From the NCBI GenBank assembly GCA_020631735.1, contig CM036168.1:100336036-100400035 (forward strand): a DNA stretch of 64,000 nt, read 5' to 3'. Made by a program: the position numbers and the translations under genes. Below are positions 21,906-34,808 of the stretch, piece after piece. Numbering within the stretch: position 1 is the first letter of the stretch; the number at the start of each line of letters is the position of its first letter. Origin of the DNA: Saccharum officinarum. Lineage: Eukaryota > Streptophyta > Magnoliopsida > Poales > Poaceae. A model generated the notes under the pieces. That model ran no database searches and had not been told where the DNA came from. It saw nothing but the letters and a program-made list of their open reading frames with translations.

Positions 21906-22344
21906 CCACTGCTTAGAGTATGGAGCCTCTTCTAAACATGTTCAACAAATTTGCAACTATATAAGTTTGGAAAAGAGAGTTTAGAGATAGAAGACAATGG
22001 GAGCATCGTACCATATTTCTCTAGATTTACCCCGTGCTACACAATTTTAGGCTTTACAGGGGTCTCTTCTTTTTTACAAGAGAAATGGAACAGTATTAAT
22101 CAATGAAAAAATTATGGCTTTATATTAGACTTACAAATTACCATGGTACTTTTCCTCCATGCAGCTATACTAATATTACAACAGTATCGGAGCTTAATTC
22201 TTAAGCAAAACATGCACTTGCTTAGGTGCCTTTGTGCATATGCAAATATTGAACCGAAAGCTCGTTCCGGCCATGTGCTCTCGCTTCCAGAGATTTAAGC
22301 AGAGACCAGGAGGCATGGCCGCATGGGCGATAATATTACACTAT
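21906..22344. other. Intergenic DNA
   Basis: No gene or clear repeat recognised. Confidence 0.4.
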
Positions 22345-22590
22345 GGCCCGGTTTAGATGCAAATTTTTTTTTTGTAAAATGGACACTGTAGCGTTTTCGT
22401 TGTTATTTGGTAAATATTGTCCAATCATGGTCTAATTAGGCTTAAAAGATTCGTCTCGTCCATTTCGTCTAAACTGTGTAATTAGTTTTATTTTTTTATC
22501 TATATTTAATGCTTCATGCATGTGTCCAAAGATTTGATGTGACGGAAAATCTGAAAAATTTTGCAAAATTTTTTGGAACTAAACAGGGCC
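22345..22590 (-). mobile_element. GTTTAG-type MITE, copy 7
   Basis: GGCCCGGTTTAG at the left, CTAAACAGGGCC at the right, with the reverse-orientation core AAAGATTCGTCTCG and GTGTAATTAGTTTTA inside. Confidence 0.7.
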
Positions 22591-23208
22591 TACGTGAACG
22601 CAGCTATGGATTCACTCACGAAGCAAGCGACGTCCACGCGCATTCGGGTTTGAACGAACGCATAGTAAAACCTCCGAATTCCCGCCGTCCGTTCTTCCAG
22701 ATAACGGTCAACCGCAACCATGTGTCATGTGTGTTCGTGTTCCAGCATAACATAGTTTCAGTAAAGCAGGACTGAACTGCGTTTTTGGTCTAATAAAGAG
22801 AATAAAAAGAAACAGTAGTAATATCGCAAAGCCTGTGAAATGAAATGAAAAGAAAAATTCCGCCGGAATCGGCCCTCCTGAATCCTGGTCTTATACTCCA
22901 ATCAGAATCAAGTTTTGGTCGCACACAGAGCATTGTTTTGTAGTGGTAGAAACTCTCAAATCCAGTGGGTTACGCGACTTTCCTTCGTCCGTAACCTCGG
23001 ACTGAGCCAGGACAAACCGATCCCGGGCCTGCTCTTAAAATAACCCCACCCGACCCCGGCGGAAATAAACAAATCCGGCGCTCCCCAATCAAACGCTTCA
23101 ACCAACGCCGCGTCTTCTGGTAAGCGCGCGCCTACCATTCGGGCCAGGCATTCCCACGGGGCGACCGTGTCTTCCTCCTCGTGCTTGGCTACTTATTTAC
23201 ACACACCA

Positions 23209-23240
<32 letters not shown>

Positions 23241-23354
23241 TGTCTGTTATATCTATTCTCCGCAGGGGCAGCGGCAATAAGTTCGCGGGCGCCTTTCTCT
23301 CCTCTCTGCTCCAGCGCGAAAGAGCTAAAGCCAGAACAGCACCACCAGCGCCGA
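22591..23354 (+). promoter_or_regulatory. Upstream region of the PSI-like gene
   Basis: No gene. A CGTCGC hexanucleotide microsatellite lies at about 23208-23240. GC content rises towards the gene. Confidence 0.4.
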
Positions 23355-23362
23355 TATATAAG
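23355..23362 (+). promoter_or_regulatory. TATA box of the PSI-like gene
   Basis: TATATAAG, about 270 bases before the ATG, predicting transcription start near 23385-23395 and a 5'UTR of roughly 240 bases. Inference from motif and position. Confidence 0.55.
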
Positions 23363-23628
23363 AGGCTGAGGCTCCGTCACCCATACCGAATTACCGGGCG
23401 CAAAACCAGACCTGTACCGGGCGCAAAACCGCGTGGAGGAGTACCAGTGAACAGCACCAGCGAGGCCTCGGCCGACAGCGCTGAAGCTCTACCTAGCTGA
23501 ATCTCTTCTTCATGTCCGGTGGTATAACAAGCCATTGAGGAGAGCAGGCGGGGAGCTTCGATCAGGCAGGCAGGGGCGTTGCAGGAAAGTGAGCTGAGAG
23601 AGCGAGGGGGATTCATCATAGTTCATCC

Positions 23629-25077
23629 ATGGTTGTGCAGAAGCCGTGGCTGCCCGTCGACCTGCGGCTGCCGGCGGGGCCGCAGGCGTCGCTGGGGATC
23701 CTGGCGTTCGAGGCGGCGGCGGCCATGTCCAAGCTGCTGTCGCTGCACCGGTCATTGTCGGACCAGGAGGTCTCCCGCCTGCGCTCCGACGGCATGCGCT
23801 CGCCGGGCGTGGCGTACCTCAACTCCACCGACCAGGCGTTCCTCCTCAGGCTGGCCTGCGCCGAGCTGGTCGTGTCGCTGGACGCCGCGGCAGCCGCCGT
23901 CGCGCGCCTCGGCCTGCGGTGCGGCCTCGACTTCGGCGGCGTCTACGCCTGCCTCAAGGCCGGCGCGCCCGACGCGCGCCTGGACCCGCTCGTGGCAAAG
24001 GGGCTCAGGGTGAAGGCCAAGAAGATGGAGCGCCTCGTCGCCGCCACGGCCAGGCTCTGCTCCGAGATGGAGGCGCTCGACGAGCTGGAGTCCGCCGAGC
24101 GCAAGATGAGCGTCCGGGGATGGAGCCGCCTCAGCGGCCCGATCCCACAGCATCCACAGGCGGCGGCGGCGGCCCAGCAGCAACTGGCGGTGGATTCACC
24201 CGGTGCGGAGTCGCTCCGGCAGGAGCTTAAGACGCAGCAGCTCAAGGTGAAGCGCCTCAAGGAGGAGTCCCTGTGGAACCAGAGCTACAAGAAGGCCGTC
24301 GGGCTCATGGCCCGCGCCGCCTGCGCGCTGTTCGTCCGCATCTGCTCCATCTTCGGCCCATTCGTCCCTGGCCTCCCGCCGCCGCTGCCGTCGGCCACCA
24401 CGGACAGCGTCCAGACCCGGCTGTCGAAGCTGCTGCACCCGCGATCGGGAAAGGCGAAGGCGTCGTCCGGGCCGATCACGCGTCGGGACGGCCCGTCCCG
24501 CGTGCACCCGCCGATGACGAGCAACTCGTGCCCGATCATGGGGCGTCCCCCGCCGGGGCAGCCGAAGTCCCCCACCAACTGGCGCAAGCTCCTGGACGCG
24601 CCGCCCAGCACCGTCGGCGGGGCCGGGCTGGACCAGCAGTACGCGAACGTGATCGTGTCCGCGGAGGAGCTGCTGCGGATGGAGGCCGAGGGCCGCCAGG
24701 AGGAGGCCGCCGCGGAGCGCGCGGAGATGTACGAGATGCTCCCCGCGAAGCTCCGCGCGGCGGTGCGGTCCAAGCTCCGGGAGTGGTGGCGCGACCCGGG
24801 CCCGCTGGACGAGGCCCTGGCGCGCGGGTGGAAGGACGCCGTGGACCGCATCATGGCGTGGCTGGGCCCGATGGCGCGCGACACGGTGCAGTGGCAGGCG
24901 GAGCGGAACATGGACCGGACGCGCCGGTTCGACGGCGCGCCGCGCGTGTACGCGCTGCAGACGCTGCGGTGGGCGGACAAGGACAAGGCCGAGGCGGCCA
25001 TCGTGGAGGTGCTCGTCGCGCTCAGCTGCATCTGCTGGTACGAGGAGCGCCGGCGAGGCTCCGTCCGTCTCGGTTGA
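23629..25077 (+). CDS. PSI (PSK SIMULATOR)-like protein, DUF3475 + DUF668
   Basis: An intact intronless 482-residue gene with ATG in a strong context (CCATGG). Residues about 20-77 (LGILAFEAAAAMSKLL ... AFLLRLACAEL) form DUF3475. Residues about 340-470 (NVIVSAEELLRM ... WWRDPGPLDEALARGWKDAVDRIMAWL ... CICWYE) form DUF668. Together these define the plant PSI family. Arabidopsis PSI proteins promote growth and act with phytosulfokine and brassinosteroid signalling; this one belongs to the DUF668 clade without an N-terminal Gly, so no N-myristoylation is expected. A coiled-coil-like LRQELKTQQLKVKRLKEE lies near 197-214. Its precise role is unknown. Codon use is extremely GC-rich at third positions, typical of grass intronless genes. 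Confidence 0.9.
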   Translation: MVVQKPWLPVDLRLPAGPQASLGILAFEAAAAMSKLLSLHRSLSDQEVSRLRSDGMRSPGVAYLNSTDQAFLLRLACAELVVSLDAAAAAVARLGLRCGLDFGGVYACLKAGAPDARLDPLVAKGLRVKAKKMERLVAATARLCSEMEALDELESAERKMSVRGWSRLSGPIPQHPQAAAAAQQQLAVDSPGAESLRQELKTQQLKVKRLKEESLWNQSYKKAVGLMARAACALFVRICSIFGPFVPGLPPPLPSATTDSVQTRLSKLLHPRSGKAKASSGPITRRDGPSRVHPPMTSNSCPIMGRPPPGQPKSPTNWRKLLDAPPSTVGGAGLDQQYANVIVSAEELLRMEAEGRQEEAAAERAEMYEMLPAKLRAAVRSKLREWWRDPGPLDEALARGWKDAVDRIMAWLGPMARDTVQWQAERNMDRTRRFDGAPRVYALQTLRWADKDKAEAAIVEVLVALSCICWYEERRRGSVRLG

Positions 25078-26690
25078 ATTGAACCGTTCAACGCCTTCTC
25101 GCCCTCGCTCGCTCGATCGGATCGGACGTGGCGGTTGGGCGTTTCTTTCTTCTTCCTCGTCGCCTGCGTGCGCTTGTCAAAGCTTTGATTTGAAGAGTTG
25201 ATTTTTTGGGGCCGGTAGTAGAAGTAGAGAAGTTAGAAAACGTGGTGGTGGCGGTGCGTTCAACGGGTGAGACAATACACAGACTGGTATGTAGTAGCAG
25301 CTAGCAGCAATAGTTGAAACGAAATCGTTGATTGGTTTGCGCGTTGGGGTGGCTGTCAGCGGCTTGACGCCGACACATGGGGCCTCGCTCCCCACTCTCC
25401 CGTCGGTATCACGCCGGTGACAGAGACCGGTGTACAATACATAGAAAGTAAGGATTGTGTATTATATATTGATTCTTTGAAATTCATCCGGTCTAGTAAG
25501 TTTGTAACCCGCCGTCCTTTTTCCTTTCATGCCTCCCAACAAACTTCTGGGTGGTTTTGTTATCGATAATGCCCATTCAACCCTCCAAGGTGACACTTGT
25601 GTCCCTTTCATGGAGGTTTGTATGTGAGGGAAAAAAAATTCAAGGCAAAAATTGGGAGCGCGTGTGGTAAACGACAACGCGATGATTGACAGGCTAGCGT
25701 TGTGTGCTGGGAGTGGAGGAGCGTGCGGGAGCTAGCAGCAGATCCAGTAGAAGGGAAGAGGCACGGATAGAAATGATGAGGCTGCTCCAATGCTAAAGCG
25801 GGAGTTTCTAGGTATGTTGGTTGATAAGCCAACTCGGTGTCTCGGATGAGTAAGGATTGCCATCGTTCTCTCTTTCTTCGAGCAGGTACATTGCTACGTG
25901 ATAGCAGTTTCAAAAGCCGTCTCATGCAATAGCACATAAAATTTTTAAGGGCATGAAAGAGAGAGAGGAAGGTGACAGAAAGAGGCGGTTATTTCATGAA
26001 GCAATCATCTCTTAAGCAAAAAATTAGAACTATGAGACACCTTCTATCTCTAATCTAAATAAATTAATTCCTATATTTATCTTAAGTTGATCTTTTCAAA
26101 ATTCGAGCAAATTTAGAAAAGGACAACAACATTTATGACTCAGAATGTACACATTATGAAAACATATTTCATGTTGTATCTAACGATACTAGTATGGTGT
26201 CATGAGCCTTAGCATTTTTTCTATAAATTTGATCAAATTTAAAAACATTTGACTTAAGATAACTCTAAAATTGATTTATTCGGGGACGACGGAAGTACGA
26301 TTTGGTGTTTCTATGCAACTCACAAACTTACCTTTGTTAATTGCACATTGAGGATAATTGAATTACTATAATACAAAACTTAAAGATAACTCATTGTATG
26401 AGTTGATTGTTCAATATCATCTCATGATTACTTGGCAACCATCCATAAAACAATATAAATGCTCTTGACCTTAACTCTCTTTCCACATCAGCAGCAAATA
26501 ATGACATAGCAACTGAATTAATACTATGAAGTAGTTTTAAGGTTAAGACTGGCGTACGAAGGTGTACTACCGAAGTAAGAAAACAGTGGCATTCAGAACC
26601 CGTTTTGGTAACTGACTGAATTCAGTTACACTCTTCCATTGCTCCTAATGGCATCGCGCCCAACACACTTCTCGTTCACATGCTTAGGGC
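25078..26690. other. 3' flank of PSI-like gene and intergenic DNA
   Basis: The first 100-300 bases are probably 3'UTR. The rest is AT-rich with no recognised gene; 26020-26300 has sequence resembling a worn Stowaway-type element ending CGGGGACGACGGAAGTA. Confidence 0.4.
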
Positions 26691-26982
26691 CTGTTTGGAT
26701 GAGTTTCATATTCTTAAAAACTAGTTTTTGTCTCTGTTTTCTAAAATCCGGATTCTAAGCAAAACCTGGTGGATGTGTTTGGATCTTCCAGTTTTTTAGA
26801 ATCTGGCTTCATTTATTGCTCACAGGGTCACAAGAAACTGGCAAAAGCCGAGTATCAACAGCTTCTTGGTTTTTAAGAATCTAGCAAAAATTGAAAAAAA
26901 AACTAGACAAAAACTAGCCAGTTTGAATTCCACCTAGTTTCAATAACCAAATTCTTAAAAACTGGAGGGAGCTAGGGCCTTA
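26690..26982. mobile_element. MITE-like palindromic region
   Basis: Begins AGGGCCTGTTTGG, a common hAT-like MITE end. The interior repeats TTCTTAAAAACTAG and its complement (CTTGGTTTTTAAGAATCTAG). The right end, near GCTAGGGCC, is degraded, so the boundary is uncertain. Confidence 0.4.
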
Positions 26983-29900
26983 TAAAAATCACCGCAGATT
27001 AGTAGTTGTAGGAGGCCATAAACAAATTGCTAGTTCACTGATTAGGCGAGCATAAAGAAGCATTATTTCTAAAGGCATCTCGAAAGAAGCCTACAAACAA
27101 ATAAAAAGAAATGCCCCCCTGCCGCCCTACTCAGAGGCGGAATGGCGTAATTCACATGGCTCGAAACTAGATTACAATACTTTGATTACTCTATTGCGCA
27201 TTTGCGCAAACCATGCCTCAGAAACAAGTTAATTGCTGGTCAAAGCAGCAACAGCCTACCAGTAGTTAGTAGGTAGGTCGGACCGTCGGGCTGAGGCTAT
27301 AGCAAGGACATGATTTTTTTAAACCCTAACAGTGATTGGCATGCAGTCGCTAATCCTGTGCGTGCGAAGGCTTATCTAAAGCGCGCATCGTGCAGCTGGG
27401 GTTTAATTTCAGTCAACCATCGATATAATCCCTGGGATCGTCAAGACGCACTCGGCGCTGGCCGCATTCGGTGGCCACCGATCGGACGGAGACCTATCGT
27501 TGTTGTATTCTTGGTCGAGCTGTGCATGCAGTTGACGGCCAGAAATGGATGGGCATGGGCATGCAGACGACTAGTATGAGGAGAGGAGGACAGGAACAGG
27601 AGGCGACGACTCGGGAGAAACGCGCAGATGCAAATATGCGCATACAGCTCACGCACACAACACCCGAACCCGCCAATCAACAATCATTATGCTGCTTAGT
27701 ACATGATTTGTTAACTGCTGACCTTTCTTTGTTTTTCCTTTGCTTTTTTTTTTCTGTTTGCCTAGGAAGCAGTAGTACTGATCTTCTTCTTCTTCTTTAT
27801 TGTTTCTTCTTCTTCTTCTTTATTGTTTCAATCGGAGGATCTAACCAAATGACGGCGGACCTAGTCGGCACCGATTTTCGGTGGAGTATTTAAAATGCAT
27901 TCATAAATCAAGTACCGCAAACATAAACCTATGTTAACGACTAGTCTAAAAAATCTGCAACCTCAAGACCACATGATCGATAATGAAGCTCCACGCGTCG
28001 GTGCCACGAGGCCGTTGACAAAAAAGTGGCAGATTTATATGTCAAAATAGCTGTAGTTTTTTTTTTACATAGGGCAAGTTATTTGGTACTTCTTGATTCT
28101 AAGGGGAAAATCGACCTTAGCAACAACGTACAGCCAATTCTTAGAGAGCTTTCAGCTCAATTGTTGATTATCTTGTCAAGGGAAATTGCACACTTTAATT
28201 ATATAGAAAGCTAACAAGCAAAGTATATTAATCTATTATTGCTTTTACATCTATTCTTAGCGAGCATATCTAGAGTGACAACCTCTAATGCTTTGGGCGT
28301 CTTCTGATTTCTGAGCCATCTCCTTATGTGTCCTCACGCTGCAGCAACACCCATCTCACAAAAAAATAATTAATGTTACAATAGCTGCAGGTTTTTTAAT
28401 GTATTTACTGTTTCTTTGTTTACAACACCGGTCAAGTCAACTCATCAACCATCGATCTCAGAGAGTAACACTTTTCACTTCATAATCCAAGTATCTTTAA
28501 ATTTTGACTATGATTGGAACTCTAGAGATCAGCCTTAAAAGGATATCTATGTGCAGCTACTTGGCCTGTCAGCTGCCTTTGTAATTGCTTCAGTCAAAGA
28601 GTGGTTGAGCCATTCCAATCTTACAACAATGATTGGCTAAATATGATAAAGGTCGTACTGACCTCTTTATCTTTAAACACTAGATTATCTTACGTTCATT
28701 TCCTTCCTTACGCATTGGGGTAGATCCCACATGATCCCATCCCACCCACGCAGTTCGACTGAATATTGCCAGGCAGGCACCCAGATCCGGGTAATTTGCG
28801 CTTACGTGAACTAAAAGTCACGATAATAAGTTGCACATGCTTGTGGCCTTGGATTCAATCGCTTCACACTCACACGTCCATTTTAGGGCTTCAGGGCAGA
28901 TGAGGGCTAGTCGGCTAGATCCGATGAACTCAGGTTCAGTTCTGACTCATCTTTGCTTGTAATGCCATGCTAGATAGCTGGTTTCTGACGTTCACCTACA
29001 CTATTCCATTCAGAATTCAACATACCTAGCTGACTAGCTGTGTTTTGGAGACCATAGATTACGCCAGGGATCGATCTAGCTTTCCCGTGATACCGGCTGG
29101 AAGTTGGCCATTGACCAGGGGCTCAAGGATTGTGATTGAAGACAGCAAGTTTGCCACAGCCCACAGCGGCGGCTGACGAAACGCTCTGTCGCCGCGCGGC
29201 GACAGGATTTGGCCAAGGTGGACTAGTAGCGCCCGCTCGTCATCCGATGACGGCGGCGCCCCGCTCCGATTGAACCCTCGACGAATAGAGGTTACGGGGG
29301 ACTCATGCATACTCAAGACAATTAGGGGAAGCTAGCTAACGTGGTGCAGCTCAGCTCAGTAGCTGCCGTAGCTGCCCTTCGCCGCCTCATCCCCGATCGG
29401 CGAGCGAAGCGATGCGCGGCGCACACGGTGCCAGCCACGCTTCGCCGCGCATCTGCCAACTGAAGGAGGCGTTGGTATTTGCCCTTGCAACTCTAAAATT
29501 AGAAATATTTGACCAGAAAACTATTGTTGTTAGATAAATATGGTCATCTAACTAGTTTCAAAGGTGGATCAATGTTTAAAAAAAAATAGGTTTTCTCTAA
29601 AAATTCATAAATAATGTATCTTAATCAAAATCATAAAGCCAATACTAAACATAAACTTGGACAATGCTAGTTGAATAGCAAAAACAAGAAGAAGAAGACG
29701 ACGACGACTTCTTGCTAGTAAAAACCAACGCCGCACGATAGGCTGGCCTCAGCGACGAAGCTAGGAATGGATGAAGGGGGCTGCTTCCCTCTTCTTCCTC
29801 CAGCCCCTCCTTTCCTTCTTCTTCCTCCTCATGGCAGTAGCCCGGGCTAAGGGGGGGCACTGTGTTGCCATGGCCGGTAGGGGGCTGGAGCACGGGTTGC

Positions 29901-30283
29901 CCCCCCCCCCCCCGCTGGCTGGCCTTGCAGCTCTGGCAGCCAGAATGGTCAGAGACAAGGACAGATTTGCCCCTGGAGTATAACCTAATTATGTTGGGCT
30001 AGGTCGAGGTCGAGTCGGACTGGAAAAAAATATCAGGTCAAGTGTTTTGGCCCGTGCCCACTCGACAGACACATAAGGCTGGGTTATGTCGGGCTATTTC
30101 TCATATTCCCCTATACTGGTTTTTTTTTTGCGTGGCTGCGACCGAACGCCCATACTTGTGCCCATTTTGCTTCTTCTCTGGACTCTCATCATGTTTGTTT
30201 CTCTCCCCCTAGCTTCTTGCAGAGGTGTCTGCAGTTAGACTGTAATCTTCTTTCTGAGTAATGAAGCGTATGATCCCCCAAAC
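26983..30283. other. Intergenic DNA, low-complexity patches
   Basis: No gene recognised in 3.3 kb. A CTT/TTC microsatellite lies at 27783-27820, AAG/ACG triplets at 29687-29708, and a C14 run at about 29900-29913. Reading frames here are short and without known domains. Confidence 0.4.
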
Positions 30284-31480
30284 GACCGGACGCCTGCGCA
30301 GCTCGATCCCGTCCGCCTTCACCCCAATCCTGTTAGCCTTTGCCCGCCCCACGCGCGCACTTCGCCCCGTCTCTGCGCCCGCCGGTCGCCCCTAGGCGTG
30401 CCCCGACCGTAGCACCACCGTCCGTCGGCCCCCTGATGTGCCGCGCGTCCAGCCCGCTCACCCCCAGCCGTACAACATAAAACACTTGCAACATGAAAAA
30501 TATTTGAATGCAACATACGTCTGAAAGTAGATGAACATTTGAAACATGCACTTGTAACATGTGTGAAACACACGAAACATCGAGATTTGCAATTTGCAAC
30601 ATGAAACCACTTGCTGCAACATAAGACTGAAATAACTGAAACATTTGGAACATACTATTGCAACATATGTGTGAAACATATGCAACATCCAGATAAAAAA
30701 AGATTGCAATAAACAGATGGAAACAGATGAAACATTTTGAACGAACTCTTGCAACATGCCTCTGAAATACTTGCAACATGTGCAACATCCCCCGATCTAC
30801 TTTTACAACATCAAGATGAAATATTTGCAACATACATCTGAAATGTCTGAAACACTTGAAACATACATATGCAACATAGGGGAGGGAAGGCCAGGCTAGT
30901 CGATTCCCGCCGTCGGGGTGGGAGCGGGCGGCGAGCCGCGGCGCGCGAGCACCACTAGCACCGGCCACGCTCGTGGGTGCCCTTGGCTCAGCCGGGGAAG
31001 ACCTGAGATGCCACGGCACGTGTGCCCCAGCACGCATGGCGGGGTCAACGGCGTGCCCAACGGCGATGGGCGACGGACGAACGGTGTGGGAGCGAGCGAC
31101 GTAGGTGAGCGGTGCAGGAAGCAAGGGCGCCCCGCGTGGCTGGCGATGGGGAGAATGGCACGACATCTCGACGAGCACACGCTGGGGTAGGTGGCGGACG
31201 AATGAGCAGCCATGCGGGTGAGCGGTGCATGGAGCGAGGGCGCGCGACGCTGCCGGTGACGGGGAAAGGAAACGTGGCAGCAACCTGACGAGCGTGCACT
31301 GGAGAAGGGGACGGATGGATGAGCAGCCATGTTGCTTTGAGGCCGGGTGGATAAGCATGAAGGAGCGGGGTGTGGGTTCATGAGGGACAGACGAATAAGT
31401 ATAAGGGGATGAGGATTTTTTGTTTGGGGCCCGCTCCTGGGGAGCCACGTCCAGACACAGAGTCACGGACGGACGTCCTA
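30284..31480 (-). mobile_element. Mutator-like non-autonomous element, left member
   Basis: The left part (30475-30890) is a block of degenerate GAAACATTTGCAACATG-like repeats, the middle (30890-31380) is GC-rich, and the right end near 31465-31480 reads ACGGACGGACGTCC. Read in reverse it has the same plan as 31519-32679. The long internal frame on the minus strand is repeat-derived, not a gene. Ends are approximate; superfamily is inferred. Confidence 0.45.
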
Positions 31481-31518
31481 TAGAAAGTATTTCCATTTTT
31501 TCGATAATGTTACAATTA

Positions 31519-32679
31519 AGATGTCCGGATGGACGAATGCCTCCCTCCGCTCACCCACGCGCGCACCGCTCACCCAGTGAACCTATCCGCTCTCCCCGTT
31601 CGCATGACCTGATGCTCGCTGCGCCGTTTCGTCCCTACGTCGTCGTGCCCATCCGCCCACCCCACTCCGTCTTGCCGCCGCCGGTCCCCCGCAGTGCCGC
31701 GCCATGCCCTTCCCCTGTGGCCTCCTCTGTGCTACCTCCTCGCGCTGCCTCCTCGTCGTGGCCAGCTCGCTCGCTGCTACCGACTCCCACCACCAAGCCG
31801 GTGAGTCGCGGCCGCCTCCACAGAGCCAGCAAGCCTCCACGACGGATGCTCCAACAAGCAGGCGAGGAGGATGAGATTCGTGTGACACCGCGCCCGCTAA
31901 CGAGTTGGCCATGCCACTACCGCACAGCCAGGTCCATGCGTCGCCGTCGACCTTCACGTCGGTGTGCCTCCATTCATCCAAGCAAAGCCTATGTTGTAAG
32001 AGTATGTTTCAAGTGTTTCAATGTTTCATCTAAATGTTGCAAAAGTAGATCGTAATGTTGCACATGTTGTAGTGGCTATACCGTATATTTCAAGTGTATG
32101 CTCCAAATGTTTCATCTTGTTTTCCTGACACATGTTTGCAAGTGTTTCATCTGAATGTTACATATGTTTTCACACATATGAAGTGTTTTCAGGTGTTTTT
32201 TGCAAGTGTTTCATACGCATGTTTCGAGTGTTTCATCTGTTTTGTTCATATATTGTAAGTGTTTCATGTGGATGTTTCAAAAGTAGATCTGGTGTTGTAG
32301 CTAGTGTTTTAGATGCATATTTCATGTGTTTCATTTGCCTTCAGACGTATGTTGCAAGTTTAGCATCTGAATGTTTCAAAAGTAGATTGGGTGTTGCATC
32401 TCTATCTTTTCTTTTTTTGTTGCCTCACCTTCGCCTCGGTGTATCCTCCTCCTGATGCCGGCTGGGCATCCGCCGCCCCCTCCCCCTCTTTTGGAGGCTG
32501 GTGTGCCACCTACTGTAGTCACCTGCTGCAGTTGTTGAGAAGTGAAGGGGGCGCGAGCGGGGACTCTCCGTGTGCAGTTGGGCAACACGGCCCGGCATAG
32601 GCGAGCACGAGATGCAAGTGCGCGGGAGAGACGAAGTGTAGCCACAGGTGTCCGGATACGGGCGTCCGTCCGTACATCT
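31519..32679 (+). mobile_element. Mutator-like non-autonomous element, right member
   Basis: Ends AGATGTCCGGATGGACG (31519) and, inverted, AGATGTACGGACGGACG (to 32679), 15 of 17 bases alike. A GC-rich left half is followed by a CATGTTGCAAGTGTTTCA-like repeat block (31985-32400), the reverse complement of the block at 30475-30890. No clear 9-bp duplication was found. Confidence 0.5.
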
Positions 32680-34399
32680 GAGCGCTAGCACGATCTTTTT
32701 TTTTGATTGCGTCAGATTGTGGGTTATATGGTTCAAGTCCACCCGATACAATGGTCAGGTTGGTTTGGATCAGAATTTTTACGGATATATAGGTTGGTTA
32801 GGTCAAGTTGTCCATGATCATGTTACTAGAGAGTAGAGACGCACTCCTCGGTGGAACCATGGCATGATGGTTGTCAACTTTGGAGGCTGTACATGGTCAC
32901 AATATTGCAGACACCTAGACTTCTCGAGTTTGCCGAATCCATGTATGACATAAGCAATAAGGGAATTTGTCAGCAGCTTAATATGAAAATACTAGCATTA
33001 TGGTGTTGCATCAGGATACATGCACACTAGTCTCATACTGTAAGACGTGACGGAGAATTTACAATACTTGAGCCACACAATTTAACTTTTACATTCAGAT
33101 AACAAAAGCTCTAGAAAATCTCACAAAACTTTACTCTTTCAGTCGTTTTGTTTTAGTCGTCGATCTACCGGAGTACCGGTCGATGTTCCAATGATTTTGG
33201 CAACATCGTACTCATATTTATTAGCTGTACTTCACTCGCTCCACTTTGGACAATACCTCTTTCCTGAGAAACATCTTACGGGCTAAATGAACATGGCGTG
33301 CTAGTTTCCATGAGGTCTTTCTTAGAATGTCTTACGCTTGTCTGGCCCGTTTCGATCCCACAGCCTGGAGCTAAGCAGTTGCCATAAAATCAAGGCAAAG
33401 AAAATCAGTCACCATATATGTTAGTTTCAAAAAAGAAATGCCAGCATAAGTGGAAAATTGTAAGAGTAGTCGGTAGCCGCTTTGCCTTGGCTAGCTCCAA
33501 GAATGTGAGGGGCATTGCTACACACCCCTTTCAAAAGAAAGTGGGCATTACTGAACTAAAGTGGGTTCATGTAGGCTCGTTGCCAGTAGTGCAAACACCG
33601 ATATCAGAAAGCCACTGCCTAATATGCTATTTAATCCTATGAAAGCATGCACCATGTTAATCCTAATATCAAAGTACGATCGCAGCACAGCAAGGCACCT
33701 CTAAAGATGGAAACCCTTGCTCCACACAAGAGTGCTCTAGTTTGCAACCGAAGTCCAAAACTGCAGAAGGATGAAATCCAAAATTCTGAAAACTATGGGA
33801 AGTTGGAAAATTGGTCCTTTTCTTGATAAACCAGACCCTGCCCTTTCCTGTTGCGAGGCCACTTTTTTTTTTGTCACTTACCCTGGTACCACTAGCACCA
33901 ATACACACAAGTACCCAACACATCTGATCAGATAAACAAAATCTCAGTATTTATAAAAGAACTGAAATAACTAATCAACTCTCTGAGGCAAGTTTTCAGC
34001 GCGGGCATAAAGTTGCCTCCACTATCTGCCCACCACGAGATTTATTGAAAATTGGCACTACTAATTTCTGCTATCTAACTGATAAACTTTTGATTCGACA
34101 ATGATGGGTCATCTATGCAAAACATAAAAGTTAGCTTTCAAATTACCCAATATAGAATGCTGACATATGTGTCAGCTTTAGAGTACCAAACTACCCATTA
34201 ATCGCCAAAAAAAATGTACAAAGTAATCAAAACAAGCTTGATGCAAAGGAACTAAGGAAGAGGATACTTGTATCTCCGAACAGCCAATGCAAATCAAATA
34301 GAGACCCGAATGTAAGCGTGTAATGGAACTTGGAACAAACATACATGGGCCACGGCCCACAGCTTGACAAAGTAGAGAAGAAAGTGTGGTTCATATCTA
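32680..34399. other. Intergenic DNA
   Basis: No gene or clear repeat recognised; AT-rich single-copy-looking sequence. Confidence 0.4.
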
Positions 34400-34808
34400 C
34401 TGCTCCCTTCATCCCAAATTATAAGGTATTCCAAGAATTTTGAAGAGTCAAAGGATCTTAAGTTTGACCAAATTTATATGATAAGATAATAATATTTATG
34501 ACACCAATTAAGTATCATTAGATTCTTCATTAATTATATATTCATAGTATTATGTAAAGTGTAAATTAGTTCTTATAAAATTTATCATCATATAATATAT
34601 TCTGACATTTACAGACAAATGTATTAGTATTTTACCTACATTTAATTCATACATATATGATTATCTTGTAAAATTTTTAATTTTGAACTACTCATAGTAT
34701 ACCTATTTGATGTTATAATTTTTTGTAATTTTCTCTATAATTTTGGTCAAACTTAAGATACTTTGACTCTAAGATTCTTGGAATGCCTTATAATTTGGAA
34801 CGAAGGAG
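34400..34808. mobile_element. Stowaway-like MITE (409 bp)
   Basis: CTGCTCCCTTCATCCCAAAT at the left and ATTTGGAACGAAGGAG at the right are inverted, each flanked by TA (34398-34399 and 34809-34810). The interior repeats CTTAAGTTTGACCAAA in both orientations. It sits about 150 bases past the end of the LUX gene. Confidence 0.7.

Noticed and set aside
23646..25091. Long overlapping frames on both strands at the PSI-like gene
   Set aside because: Shadows of one GC-rich coding frame; only 23629-25077 shows DUF3475 and DUF668.
29059..29316. An 85-codon minus frame
   Set aside because: Short, no recognised domain and no supporting exon structure.
30333..31496. A 387-codon minus-strand frame
   Set aside because: It runs through the degenerate GAAACATTTGCAACATG repeats and GC-rich transposon filler; the protein is repetitive Cys/Phe/His sequence without a domain.
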